Origin: JAEMQF01 sp963791595
Lineage (GTDB): Bacteria > Pseudomonadota > Gammaproteobacteria > Burkholderiales > Burkholderiaceae_C
Length of the DNA: 64,000 nt
Direction of reading: 5' to 3'
NCBI GenBank assembly: GCA_963791595.1
Contig: CAWBTF010000025.1
Span: 93,936-157,935 of the forward strand
A model generated the notes under the pieces. The model had not been told where the DNA came from. It did not search any database and saw only the letters and a program-made list of their open reading frames with translations. Positions 46,064 to 56,900 of this stretch are shown piece by piece (position 1 is the first letter of the stretch; each line of letters opens with the position of its first letter). The position numbers and the translations under genes were made by a program.

Positions 46064-46827
46064 CGGCCGCGCTCGCCATCGAACACCTGGAAGCCGGCTA
46101 CGAGCCCGGCTTGGCCGTCGTGCGCGGCGCGTCGCTCGCCGTGATGCCGGGCGAGATCGTCGCGATCCTCGGCCCTAACGGCGCAGGCAAGTCGACACTC
46201 GTGAAGGCCGCCGTGGGCCTGGTGCCCATCAGCGCCGGCCGGGTGTGGCTGGACGGCGCGGATATCACGCGCGTGCCGGCGCACGACATGATCCGCCGCG
46301 GCCTGGCCTTCGTGCCGCAAACCGAGAACGTGTTCGCGAACCTGACGATCGCCGAGAACCTGGAACTCGCCGCGGCACTGCTGCGCGCCGACCGACGCTC
46401 GCGGCTCGACCCGGTGTACGCCATGTTCCCGGATCTGGCTCGCCAGCGCACGCTGCGCGCCGGGCGCCTGTCCGGCGGGCAACGCCAGATGCTCGCCGTG
46501 GCGCGCGCGCTGATCGCGAACCCTCGTGTGCTGGTGCTCGACGAGCCCTCGGCGGGCCTGAGCCCCAAGCTCGTGACCCAGGTGCTCGCACAATTGCGCG
46601 ATGTGCGCGACAGCGGCGTGACGGTGCTGCTCGTCGAGCAGAACGTGAAGGCGGCGCTCGCGGTCGCGGACCGTGCCGCGATTCTGGTCGAGGGGCGCGA
46701 ACGCATCGTCGCGCCTTGCGCGGATTTGTTGAACGACCCACGCATTGCCGAGTTGTACCTGGGGCGGCATGCGGGGGCGCGCGGCGCCGATGCCGCAACG
46801 GCGGCAAACGCGCCCGGAGCGACGTGA
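46060..46827 (+). CDS. livF: LivF-type ABC transporter ATPase
   Basis: Second ATPase of the importer (255 residues). Walker A GPNGAGKST, then LVPISAGRVWLDGADITRVP, the LivF-typical FVPQTENVFANLTIAENLEL, signature LSGGQRQMLAVARALIA, Walker B VLVLDEPSAGLSP and TVLLVEQNVKAALAVADRAA. ATG 46060 overlaps livG; the stop TGA (46825-46827) overlaps the livH ATG. The extra alanine-rich tail (GARGADAATAANAPGAT) is not needed for the fold. Intact. Confidence 0.92.
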   Translation: MTAALAIEHLEAGYEPGLAVVRGASLAVMPGEIVAILGPNGAGKSTLVKAAVGLVPISAGRVWLDGADITRVPAHDMIRRGLAFVPQTENVFANLTIAENLELAAALLRADRRSRLDPVYAMFPDLARQRTLRAGRLSGGQRQMLAVARALIANPRVLVLDEPSAGLSPKLVTQVLAQLRDVRDSGVTVLLVEQNVKAALAVADRAAILVEGRERIVAPCADLLNDPRIAELYLGRHAGARGADAATAANAPGAT

Positions 46828-47765
46828 TGCTGCAAATCCTGACCGACGGCTTGATCATCGGCTCGGTGGTGTCGCTCGGCGCGATCGGCCTGAGCCTGAC
46901 GTTCTCGATCCTGCGCTTTTCCAACTTCGGCCATGGCGAATTGCTCGCCTGGGGCGCTTACTTCGCGCTCACGGCGTTGGCGATGTTCAGCGCGGTGTTC
47001 GGCGTCGGGGGCACAGGCGCTGCCGCAGCACCGGCAACCCTCGGCCCGTTCTCGTTCGGCTGGCCGCTGCTCGCCGCGTTGGTAGCGGCCGCACTCGCCA
47101 CCGCGCTGCTGGCGCTCCTGCTCGATTGGCTGCTGTTCAAACGTTTGCGCCAACAAGGCGCGATCACGCTCGTGATCGCGAGCTTCGGCGCCGCGCTGGC
47201 GCTGCGCAACCTGCTGCTGTTCTTCCACGGCGGAATTCCGCAGTACTACTCGCAGGAACTGCAAATTGCGATCGCGATCGTACCGCGCGGTGTGTGGGGC
47301 GGCGTGCGCATCACACCGGACCAGCTCTTCGTGCTCGGCCTGACCGCCGCCACCGTCACCGGCCTGCACCTGTTCCTGAGCTACAGCATGCTCGGCCGCT
47401 CGATGCGCGCCACGGCGATGAACCCGCAGCTCGCGCGCGTGGCCGGCATCGACCCGGAGCGCATCCTGCGCGCCACCTGGGTCATCGGCGGCGCGCTCGC
47501 CGGAACAGCCGGCGTGTTTGCCGGGCTCACCGTGCAACTGCGCCCGACGCTGGGCCTGGACCTGCTGCTGCCGCTGTTCGCCGCCGTGATCCTGGGCGGC
47601 ATCGGCTCGGTGTGGGGCGCCGTGCTCGGCGGCCTGATCGTCGGCCTGGCGGAAAGCGCGGCGGTGGGAATCGTCGGCGCCGAGTACCGCGCGGCGGCGG
47701 CGTTCGCGGTGCTGATCGCGATCCTGCTGGTTCGCCCCAACGGCCTGTTCGGGGAGAAGGCGTGA
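46827..47765 (+). CDS. livH: LivH-type ABC transporter permease
   Basis: Inner-membrane permease of 312 residues with the LivH pattern: LIIGSVVSLGAIGLSLTFSI at the N-terminus, SNFGHGELLAWGAYFAL, and the conserved EAA-like loop MRATAMNPQLARVAGIDPER. GTAGVFAGLTVQLRPTLGLD and AVILGGIGSVWGAVLGGLIV form the last helices. Start ATG 46827 shares bases with the livF stop; the stop overlaps livM. Together with LivM it forms the channel. Intact. Confidence 0.92.
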   Translation: MLQILTDGLIIGSVVSLGAIGLSLTFSILRFSNFGHGELLAWGAYFALTALAMFSAVFGVGGTGAAAAPATLGPFSFGWPLLAALVAAALATALLALLLDWLLFKRLRQQGAITLVIASFGAALALRNLLLFFHGGIPQYYSQELQIAIAIVPRGVWGGVRITPDQLFVLGLTAATVTGLHLFLSYSMLGRSMRATAMNPQLARVAGIDPERILRATWVIGGALAGTAGVFAGLTVQLRPTLGLDLLLPLFAAVILGGIGSVWGAVLGGLIVGLAESAAVGIVGAEYRAAAAFAVLIAILLVRPNGLFGEKA

Positions 47766-48733
47766 TGGGCGAGTGGCTCGCCGGCGTCAATCTCACGGGC
47801 TGGCTGTCCTACGGCAGCTTCTTCCTCGTGTTCGCATGCACCTACGCGATCGTCGTGCTCGGCCTGAACCTGCAATGGGGTTTCACGGGATTGTTCAATG
47901 TGGGCGTGGCGGGCTTCGTCGCGGTGGGTGCGTACACCTCGGCGTTGTTGACGACGCCGGCCAACGCGGAGCGCCTGGGCGGCCTGGGCTGGCCCGTCGC
48001 CGTGGGCTGGCTCGCGGCGATGCTCGCCTCGGGTCTGGCGGGGCTCCTGATCGGCGCGATCGCCCTGCGCCTGCGCGACGACTACCTGGCGATCACGACG
48101 TTCGGCATCGCGGTCACGATCCAGCTCGTCGCGACGAACGCACAGCGCCTCACCGGCGGTCCGTTCGGCGTGCAGTTCATTCCGAAGCCAATGCAAGGCT
48201 GGTTAGGCACCGGGCTGCCGTGGACGCTGGCGTATCTCGCGCTCGCCGCATCGCTTCTGGCCCTCGTCTACTTCGCGCTCGAAGCGCTGGTGCGCAGCCC
48301 CTGGGGCCGGGTGCTGCGCGCGATCCGCGAAGACGAAGACGCGGCGGCGTCGCTCGGCAAACGCGCGTATCTGTTCCGCCTGCAAAGCTTCGTCATCGGC
48401 AGCATGTTGATGGGCCTGGGCGGCGCGGTCTACGCGCACTTCGTCGGCTACATCGCGCCCGAAGACTTTCTGCCGATCCTCACCTTCCAGTTGTGGGCGA
48501 TGTTGATCGTGGGCGGTTCGGGCAACAACCGCGGCGCGCTGCTCGGCGCATTCATCGTCTGGGGTTTCTGGAGCGCCGCCGGCGCGCTGCTGCGCGGCTG
48601 GATTCCGCAGGCCGAACAGGCGCGCGCCGCGGCGCTGCAAGTCGCGCTGATCGGCGTGTTGATCGCGCTGATGCTGGTGTGGCGGCCGCGCGGTTTGATC
48701 GGCGAGGTCGCGAGCGTGTCGCGGGGGCAATGA
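47765..48733 (+). CDS. livM: LivM-type ABC transporter permease
   Basis: Partner permease of 322 residues. NLQWGFTGLFNVGVAGFVAV, RLRDDYLAITTFGIAVTIQL and the loop RAIREDEDAAASLGKRAYLF are LivM hallmarks; GGAVYAHFVGYIAPEDFLPI and MLIVGGSGNNRGALLGAFIV follow. ATG 47765 overlaps the livH stop. Last gene of the rightward livGFHM operon, whose binding protein is encoded in the leftward operon at 42274. It converges on the OmpA-barrel gene, with 104 bases (48734-48837) that hold no gene. Confidence 0.92.
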   Translation: MGEWLAGVNLTGWLSYGSFFLVFACTYAIVVLGLNLQWGFTGLFNVGVAGFVAVGAYTSALLTTPANAERLGGLGWPVAVGWLAAMLASGLAGLLIGAIALRLRDDYLAITTFGIAVTIQLVATNAQRLTGGPFGVQFIPKPMQGWLGTGLPWTLAYLALAASLLALVYFALEALVRSPWGRVLRAIREDEDAAASLGKRAYLFRLQSFVIGSMLMGLGGAVYAHFVGYIAPEDFLPILTFQLWAMLIVGGSGNNRGALLGAFIVWGFWSAAGALLRGWIPQAEQARAAALQVALIGVLIALMLVWRPRGLIGEVASVSRGQ

Positions 48734-48837
48734 TGTTCAGTTTCGAGTACGTCATTTTCCGCACGTGGTGCGCCGCGAGACACGAACACGGCCTACGGGT
48801 ACCAGCAGACCCTTGCATCGGCGCGCCGCGCGCCCCG

Positions 48838-51800
48838 TCAGAACTTGGCCACGACGTTGATGAACAAGCCGCGGTGCGTGTAGTTCAGGTTGGTGAGGTC
48901 GTCGGAGAAGTCGGTGAAGTTAAAGCCCGCGCCGAGCTTGATGTGGTCCGACAGGTGTCGGTACAAGGCAACCAGCGCGCCGCTGCGCCGGTCTTGCGCC
49001 TGCTTGACCGACAGCATTCGGCCTTCGATCGCGAGGTCCCACTGGTGCATCACATGCCAGTCCGCGCGGGCGATGTAGAGGTCGGCCGTGCTGTCGAAGA
49101 ACACCGGGTTGACCCGGTCCTGGCTGATTTGCCCCATGCGGCGCGCGTACTTGCCGCCCACCGACCACTGCTGAGTGAGGTCGTAGATGGCGTCGAGCGA
49201 CACGATGTGGCTCTTCTGAATCGTCGCTGCCGCCGTGTTCGGCACCAGCTCCTGCGCGCTTGACGGCAGGTTGTGGAAGTAGGTGTACTTCACGAGCGCG
49301 TTCAGGCGGTCGTGGTTCACCGGACGGTAGCCGTAGCCCACCACGGCTTCGGTGTAGCTGCCGTCGTAGAACTCGCCCAGCGAGCTCTTGCTCTGCGAGT
49401 AGTTGAGCCTGCCGATGAAGCGCCAGTCGGGATCGATCTGGTACCTTCAGGCTGTTCTTGGTGAGGAAGTTCGTCCGGTTCGAATACGTGAGGTCAATGG
49501 GCGACTGGATCTGGTCGCGCCGGAACTCGAACAGCGTCGCGACCTTGATCGCGTCGAAGCCATACCTCGTCGACACGGCCATGCCCGAACGCTCCATCTT
49601 CGCGCCGGTGAGGTTGTCGCGCAGCGTTCCGACGTCGACGTGGGTGGAGAAGTTCCAGCGCTCGTTCGGCGTGTACTCCACGCCGGCCGAGTGCATCAGC
49701 CCGACCGGCACGTCGCCGTGCGTGTACTTCTCTTCGCCGAAGATGTTGGTCGTGTCTGAATAGCGGGTCTTGGCGCCGGCGACCATGCTGCCCTTGTTGG
49801 CGCGAATGCCGTTGTCGCTGCGCTCGTTCTCGAGCGCGTAGTTCAGGTAGCTCGTGGTCTTGTCGGAGACCAGGTACTCGGTGCCCAGGCGCGCGCCGGT
49901 GCCCAGGTCGCCGCTGGAGACTTCGCCGCTCATCCGGAAGCGATCACTGAAGCGGTACGAGCCGCCCGCACCAATCCGCCCGTTCTGCTCGCGGTTTCCG
50001 GTGGTCGCGGTCGTGTCCTGGGCGTAGCCGTAAGCCGTCCAGGGGCCCAGCGAGTCGTAGTCGGTGCGCAGCACGACGTCGGTGCGCTCGCCTTGAACCT
50101 GGCTCAGCGGAACTGTCGGCGAGTGGTCCGTCCGGCTGTCCTTGCGCACGCCGGTGCCGAGCTTCCAGCGCTCGTTGAGCTTGTAGTCGACATTCAGCTC
50201 GCTCGCCGCGGTCTCGAGCGACAGCTCCTGCGTCTTCTTGTCGACCTTGGCGCGCAGGCCCACCTTGTCGGCGATCGTGGTCTTCACCGCCACGCCCTGC
50301 TGGCTCAGGTCGCTCGGCGTCATGACGCCGGGCGCCGCGTAGCCGCCTTCGACCGACTGGCGATAGAAGGTCACCTGGCCGTTGCCGGCATCAAACACGT
50401 CCTTCAAGTCGACACTGCCTTCGACGTGGGTCGCGCCGGGCCGGCTGTCCGTTGCTGACGGGCGCGTGGTGGGAAACCGGGCCGTTCGTCGCGGTGGTCG
50501 ACCCGAAGTTGAAGCCACCGTCGTTCGAGCCGAAGGCGGCGGCTCCCGTGCCGGTGCTCTCGCCTTTCTCGACCTTGAGCCAGGTGGTCGCGCTCTTGCG
50601 CAACGTGAAGTCGGCCGCGCCCAGCTTGCTCTCCGCGCCGGGATCGGTGTTGCGGTTGGCCGTGGCACCGAGCTTCAGGTAGTCGGTGATCCAGTACTGC
50701 GCACGTCCACCGGTCGAGATGTTGTCGAGCTCCGCGAAGCCGGTGGAGTATTCATAGCGCGCGACCAGGTAGGCCAGGTTGCCGGGGCTGACGTCGCTGA
50801 CGACGAGCAGGCTGTCGCCCGACACCGGCGACAGCGGCGCGGACAGCAGGATGCGGCCCTGCAGATAGTCGATCGTGTAGTCCTGCACCGGGACCAGGTT
50901 CTTCACCGCGATCACCAGACCCGAGGCCTTGTCGCGGACCTCAATCCGCACGCGCTCCGAACCCGTCATCACGTCCTGGTGCTTCAGGTAGTACAGCGAG
51001 CCGCCGGTGCCGCGGAACTCGTCGCGCCCGGCCAGCGTGCCGGGCTGCGCGGCAAAGCCGTCGAGCACCAGACGCTTCTCGCCGAAACGCGTGGCCGCCT
51101 CGGGCTCGAAGTGCAGGTTCGCGCCGTACAGGGTGCGGTCCACCTGCGCCAGGCTGTTGCCGGTGTAGCCGATCCTGAAATTGCCCCACAGCCCGTAGTG
51201 CGCGCGGTTTTGCAGTTTGGCGTAGAACTTGCCGAGCGTCGGCGCCGCTTCTTCCGTCGTGCTGTCGTCGCCGTAGGTGGGGTAGTGGTAGTCGGGGTTG
51301 ATGCGCCGGAACATCGCGTCCGGCGTCTTTTGCATGAAGTTGCTGAACAGGCTGTCGAACGGGCCTTCGAGCGTGTCGGCGCTCGCCGTCAGCGTCCAGC
51401 GGTCTCCGAACTTGACGCGCGTGAAGAAGGCGAAGCGGCCGTCGAGCGCGGTGTTGTTGTCGTAGTGCGCGTTGTCGGGGGCAACAAGTTTGGCCGGCCC
51501 GCTGGTGGACGACTTCGACGCGGTGACATCGGCGATCGCGACATAGAACCAGTCGTTCTTGTCCAGTTCCAGATCGCGCAGGTACATCTCGCCGTTGCCG
51601 TCTTTGTCGAGCACCGACACTTCGACGGTGTGCAGCCCCTGAGGCAGGATGTCTTCGGCGACGAACTTGCCGTCGGCCGACACCGGCACGTCGCGCCCGG
51701 CCACCGCCACGCGGTGTTCGCCCGGAATGCCGCTGCCGAAGACCTGGATCGAGCCGCCTTGCACGCGAAAGTTCTCCAGCGCGAGGCGGCTTTCGCCGTA

Positions 51801-53996
51801 ACCGGCGAGCAGTTCGCGCTCGACGTCCTTGTCGGTCTTCTCCAGCACGGCGGGCTCGAGCTTGTCGACGATCCACAGCGCCTGCGGCGCCGTTTCATTG
51901 AAGTTGCCGGCCTTGTCATAGACGCGCAGCACGTAGTGCAGGTCGCGTCCGGCCGCCGAATACGTCGGGAAGTTGGCCTGCCACTGCGCGTAGCCATCGG
52001 CGTCCAGCGCAACCACGGCCAGCGGCGTGTCGCCCACCGAGCGGCCTTGATCGAAGATGCGCACTTCGCCCTTGGCGATGAACGCGGGGAAGTTCGAATA
52101 GGCCTTGAAGCGCACGCGGTCGTCGATCGCATCGGTGGCTTCATCGTCGCGGTAGCGGATCGAGTTGGGCCAGGCCGTCACGTTCAGGCGCGGCTTGACG
52201 TTCAGGTTGTCGTACTTGAACTGGATGCTGGCACCCACCAGCGCCACGTCGGTGCAGCGCTGGATGTCCGGGATGCTCTTGCCCGGGTCGTCCAGCGGCT
52301 TGCCGTCCACCGTGATGCGCATCAGGTTCAGCGCATACGGGTGGGCCACTTCCACGTCGCGTGTGAAGCGCGTGATGTCCAGGCCTTCCAGGTTGTCGAC
52401 GGCGGCCAGATCGTCGTAGACCACCTGCGCCTGCACACGCGACACCTTGGCCTCGGTGAAGCCGTTGTTCACCACGTCGTCGGTCTGCACGTAGCCGTGG
52501 CCTTCGTGCTCGGCCAGCTCGGGCGCGAGGCCGAGCTCCTGCACCACACCGTCCATCACGAGGCGCGCACGCGCCGCCGACAGGCCGATATCGTCGCCAT
52601 AGGCCAGCGCGGTGCGGCGGTCGAGCCGCTCGTTGGCGACGGTGCCGATGAAGCGCAGGCGCACCTTGGTCCTGTCCTTGATCTCGGCCATCACGCTGGC
52701 GAGGTCACCCGCAAAGTTGGGCGGCACGACCGGCTTGCCGTCTTCATAGACCACCGGCTGGATGGCGAAGTTGGGCGACTGGTAGACGCGCGTCACCGGC
52801 TGCGGCGCAGCGGCCTCGGGGCACAGTTGCGGCTCGGACGAGTGTTCCTTCAAAACGTCGTCGTACCAGAATTCGACCTCGACGCGCCGGTTCGCCGCGC
52901 GACCGCTTGGCGTGGCGTTGGAGGCAACCGGCTCGGCGGCGCCCTTGCCGTCGCTGTCGATGGCGCTGGCCGGCAGCTTGAGCGCCTCCTGCAGCGCGAG
53001 CGCCAGGCGCCGGGCACGTGCCTTGGAGATGCCGACGTGGTTGGCGTAGATGCGCGCGTCGCGCCCGGCGAGCGGCGTGTCGTCGGTGTGGCCGATGAAC
53101 TTGACCGTCACGTTGTGCTTGTCGCCCAGGTCGTTGAGGACACGCAGCAGCTTGTCGCGGTACTCCTGCGGCACCGCCGAATTGTCTTCTTCGTAGTGGA
53201 ACGGCGGAATCAGGTTCTTCACCCGCGCGCGTTGCGAGTGGCCCGCCTTGTAGCTGATCCGGCACATCTGCTCGACGCGGCAGACTTTGATCCGCTTGAT
53301 GTTCTCCTGCACCGTCACCTGCTTCGTGACGAGCTTCTCGTCGACCTCGTCGTACCAGACCTCCACTTCCATGCGGCGGTTCCTGGAACGCCCCGCTTCC
53401 GTCGCGTTGGAGGCGACGGGTGCACGCTCGCCCATGCCTTCGTAGGTGATCGACTCGGCCGTGAGCTCGAGCGCCTGCTGGAAGAACTCCGCCGCCACGC
53501 CGGCGCGCTCGCGCGACAGGCCGGCGTTGTCGCCATACTGCGCCTTGATCTCGCCCACCAGCTGCACGTTGTCGGTGTGGCCCACGAGGTGCAGGCGCAC
53601 GTTCTTGCGGCCCTTCATGTCGGCGAGGATCTTGCGCACCTTCTCGACATAGTCGTTCGGGATGTCGGCCTTGCCCGACGAGAAGTAGATCGGCGGCAGC
53701 AGGTTCTGCACCTTGATCGTGCGCACGGTCTTGTCCAGCACCTGCTGTTCCTCGGTGCGCTCCTTGACCAGCGGCGGCAGGCGGCTCTCGTCCTGCGCCC
53801 ATGGCGTGAGCGGTGAATCGGGCGAGATCTGCTTTTCGACGGTCTGGCCGAGCCGCGGCGTCGTCACCACTTTCGGTGCACCCGGTTTGGCGGGTGCATC
53901 CGGGCCCGCGGCCATCTGCGCCAGCGCCGCGGCGGGCAGCAGCAGACCGAGCGCGAAGTGAAGGATTCGTCTTGGCATGGTTCTCGGCCCGTTCAT
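48838..53996 (-). CDS. Outer-membrane protein with three OmpA-like modules and a beta-barrel tail (two frameshifts)
   Basis: Exported protein of about 1,718 residues. The signal peptide MPRRILHFALGLLLPAAALA is followed by three OmpA_C-like modules (about 100-216, 262-380, 410-530). Modules 1 and 2 have the peptidoglycan-binding HTD (GHTDNVQ, GHTDDTPL); module 3 reads GTVANERL and has lost it. Ig-like/beta domains follow, then a long beta-strand-rich C-terminal region (YRFSDRFRMSGEVSSGDLG, ending HRGLFINVVAKF) resembling an outer-membrane barrel. Frameshifts lie at about 50438-50440 and 49441-49444; after the second, the strand pattern resumes with QIDPDWRFIGRLNYSQ. ATG 53996 overlaps the giant gene's TGA; ATG 53978 (MPRRIL) is an alternative start. 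Confidence 0.82.
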
Positions 53997-56900
53997 CGAG
54001 GGCCTCCGGTGCGCCAGAAGACTTCGGTCTCGATGGCCAGGTCGTACTTGCCGCCCTCGTGCTTCCAGGCCGCCTCGACTTCGGATTTCGCGGCGTCGAG
54101 CCGCTGCTTGACCAGACCTTGGCTCTCGACTTCGGCCAGATACGACAGCCGCAGCACCGACCTCGCCTTCTTCAATTCCTTGAGCAGCAGCACCATGCGC
54201 TGCTTCCACTGCACGCGCATCTCGGTCGTTCCGGGCTCGTACACGCCGTCGGCGAGGTCGAGCTTGACGACGCGGTGGATCGCTGCCGCGAAGTTGAACT
54301 TGACCATCTTGCCGCGCGTCACGCGCTCAACGCGCGGGTTCTCGGTCGTGACGCGGTAGCCCGTGGGCAAGGAGCGGTCGTCGAGCTTGAGAATGAAGTT
54401 GGAACCGCGGTCCGGATCGGGGATCGCCGCGCAGGTCAGGTGGAAGCGCCCATGCGGGTCGGTCGTCACGACCAGGCCACGCGCCGTCACCAGGCGCACG
54501 CCGGGCAGTCCGGGTTCGCCCGGGTCCTGGTAGCCGTTCTGGTTGACGTCGTCGAAGACCTTGCCGATCACGTCGGAGCAGTCGAACGTGGGATCGGCCA
54601 CGACACGCACCGCCGCCGTCGCTTCGGCCGACGCCGCGCTGGCGAGCTGCGTGGCAAAGACCTGCGCCCGGTTGACGTACATGCCCTCGCTCACGCCCGA
54701 GCCGACGATCAGCATCAACTGGATCGTGCGCTGCGTGTTGGTCCAGAGCCGCACATCGGCCCAGGTGAGGCGGTTGCCGGCGACGGTCGGCTCGACGGGC
54801 TGGCCGTCCAGGCGGCCTGACCCCGGCACGTACTTGAAGCCGGCCGGGAACGTGTCGATCACGCTCAGCGCAGCCAGCGGCACCGCCAGCCGGTTCGTCA
54901 GCGTGATCGTGTACGGCACCAACTGGCCGCGCGTCACGTCGCGCAGCGCCGCCACCTTGCTGATCGCCACGGCGTTGCTGAGCAGCGGGTCGATCGCGAT
55001 GTGGTTGTTGAAGATCTGGCTCGTGCCCGGCATCGAGCTGCCGTTGAGCGTCAGGTTCAGGTAGTGGCTCGTGCCCGCGCTCGCGGGAGGGACCGAGGGA
55101 GGCGGCGCCAACTCCGACGCCTGCGCTTCGCAGTGCGTGCTCGTCGCCGGAACCGCATCGGCCGCGGTGCCCGGGCAACTGGGCACCGAGAACGAGGCCG
55201 TGGCGGCATTGGCCAGCGGCGGGATGACCCGCGACTCGCCGGGCATGAAGGCCACCGCCGGCGGCGTCGCCCGGATGAAATACGCGCCGCCGGACGGGCA
55301 CGACGGATCGCTGAAGTTCAGGTCGAACTTGTAGTAGCCGCTTGCCAGCGTGACCTGCCCTTGCTGGATGGGATCGTCAAAGCATGCCGAGGGCAGCGGC
55401 AAGCTGCTGCCGGCCCGCAACATGTGCAGCGTGGCACCCGCCACCGGCGTGCGCACGATCGAGTCGTAGGTCGCGCCATTGGGTTGCAGCGGCAGGTTAA
55501 GGTTGAGCAGGTTGCTGCCCGAGGGCGCGACGATGCCGCCGATGACCTGCATGCCGTTCGTGAACGCCGAGTCGGTGCGGCCGAGCGCGGCTGTCGTGGC
55601 ACCGCTGCCCGGCGCGCGGAAGCGCAGCGAGAACTGGTCCGCGGGCGTTGCCGACGGCACGAGGCCGTTGATGCCGAACCGGCCGTTCGCATCGATCGTC
55701 AGCGTGCCGAGCAGCACGTTGTCGCGCAGCACGTCCACCGTCCAGCCTTGCAACAGCAATTCGCCGGTGTCGACGAGCCGGTTGAAGTTGGCGTCGTGCC
55801 AGGCGCGGCCGTTCAGGCTTGCCGTGCCCACGGCGCCGCCCACCGCGATCGTGACGCGGGCCGAGGCGGTGAGCGCCGGCGTGTTCCACGCCACCTGGGC
55901 GGTGTTGGTGATGAGGGTGCCGTCCGGCAGGCCGGGGGCGATGCGCACTCTGAAGCGCATCTCCGTGCTCGTGCCCGGCGCCAGGTTGCCGTAGCTCGCC
56001 GCGTAGTCGGCACGCAGCAAGGCGCCGGTGAGGCTCACGCCCGCTGGCGAGCCGTTGAGCGTGGCGGAGCCCGCCACGTAGGCGATTTGCGTCGCCAGCG
56101 GCAAGGTTCCCAGATCGTCGGTGAGCACCACATTCGTGGCGGGGATCGCACCGGTGTTCGTCGCCGTCACGGAGTATTCGAGCAGCGAGTCGGGCAGCGC
56201 CGGGCCGCCGCCCACCACGCGCACGGCCTTGGCGATGAAGACCTGCTGCGCGCTACCGACAACGATGGTGGTCGGCTGGTAGCCATTGGCGCTGTTGCCG
56301 TCGGCATCGGTCAGTTGGTTCGGCAAGGCGGTGCCGGCCACGGTGCCTTGGTTGCTGATGACGGTGCCGGCGGGCACGCCCGCGTTGACGCGTGCGTCGA
56401 ACGTGATCGTGGCGCTCGCGCGCGGCGCGAGCGTGCCGGCGGGGCTGGATGGTGAATTCACCGGGACACCGAGGATCAGCGGCGACACGCCACCGTCGGG
56501 CTGCGCGACCGGCGCGCCGCCCAGCGTCACCGTGTCGGCCACATAGGCGGTGTTGGCCGGCACCGGGTCGGTCAGCACCACGCCGGTCGCGGCCAGGTCG
56601 GACAGGTTGTCGATCGTGATCGTGTAGCGAATCACCTCGAGCGGATCGAGCACGCCGTCGCTGTTGTTATCGACCGAGAGCGCCACCGTCTTGCGCGCCA
56701 CCAGCAGCGGGAAGGCGCCGACGATGTTGACCGTGGGGTCGCCGACAAAGGGCGTGCGCGGGTCGTCGGAAGGCACTTCGGCGAACGCGCCGCTGCCCGT
56801 GCCGGAACCGGTCACGAAGCCCTGGTTGCTGATCAGCGTGCCGTCGAGCGCGCCGGCATCGACCAGCACGTCGAACACGATAGTGGCGACGTTGTTCGGC

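Noticed and set aside
50382..53816. 1,144-codon plus-strand open frame opposite the OmpA-barrel gene
   Set aside because: Val/Arg/His-rich shadow of a conserved gene, with no signal peptide or family motif.
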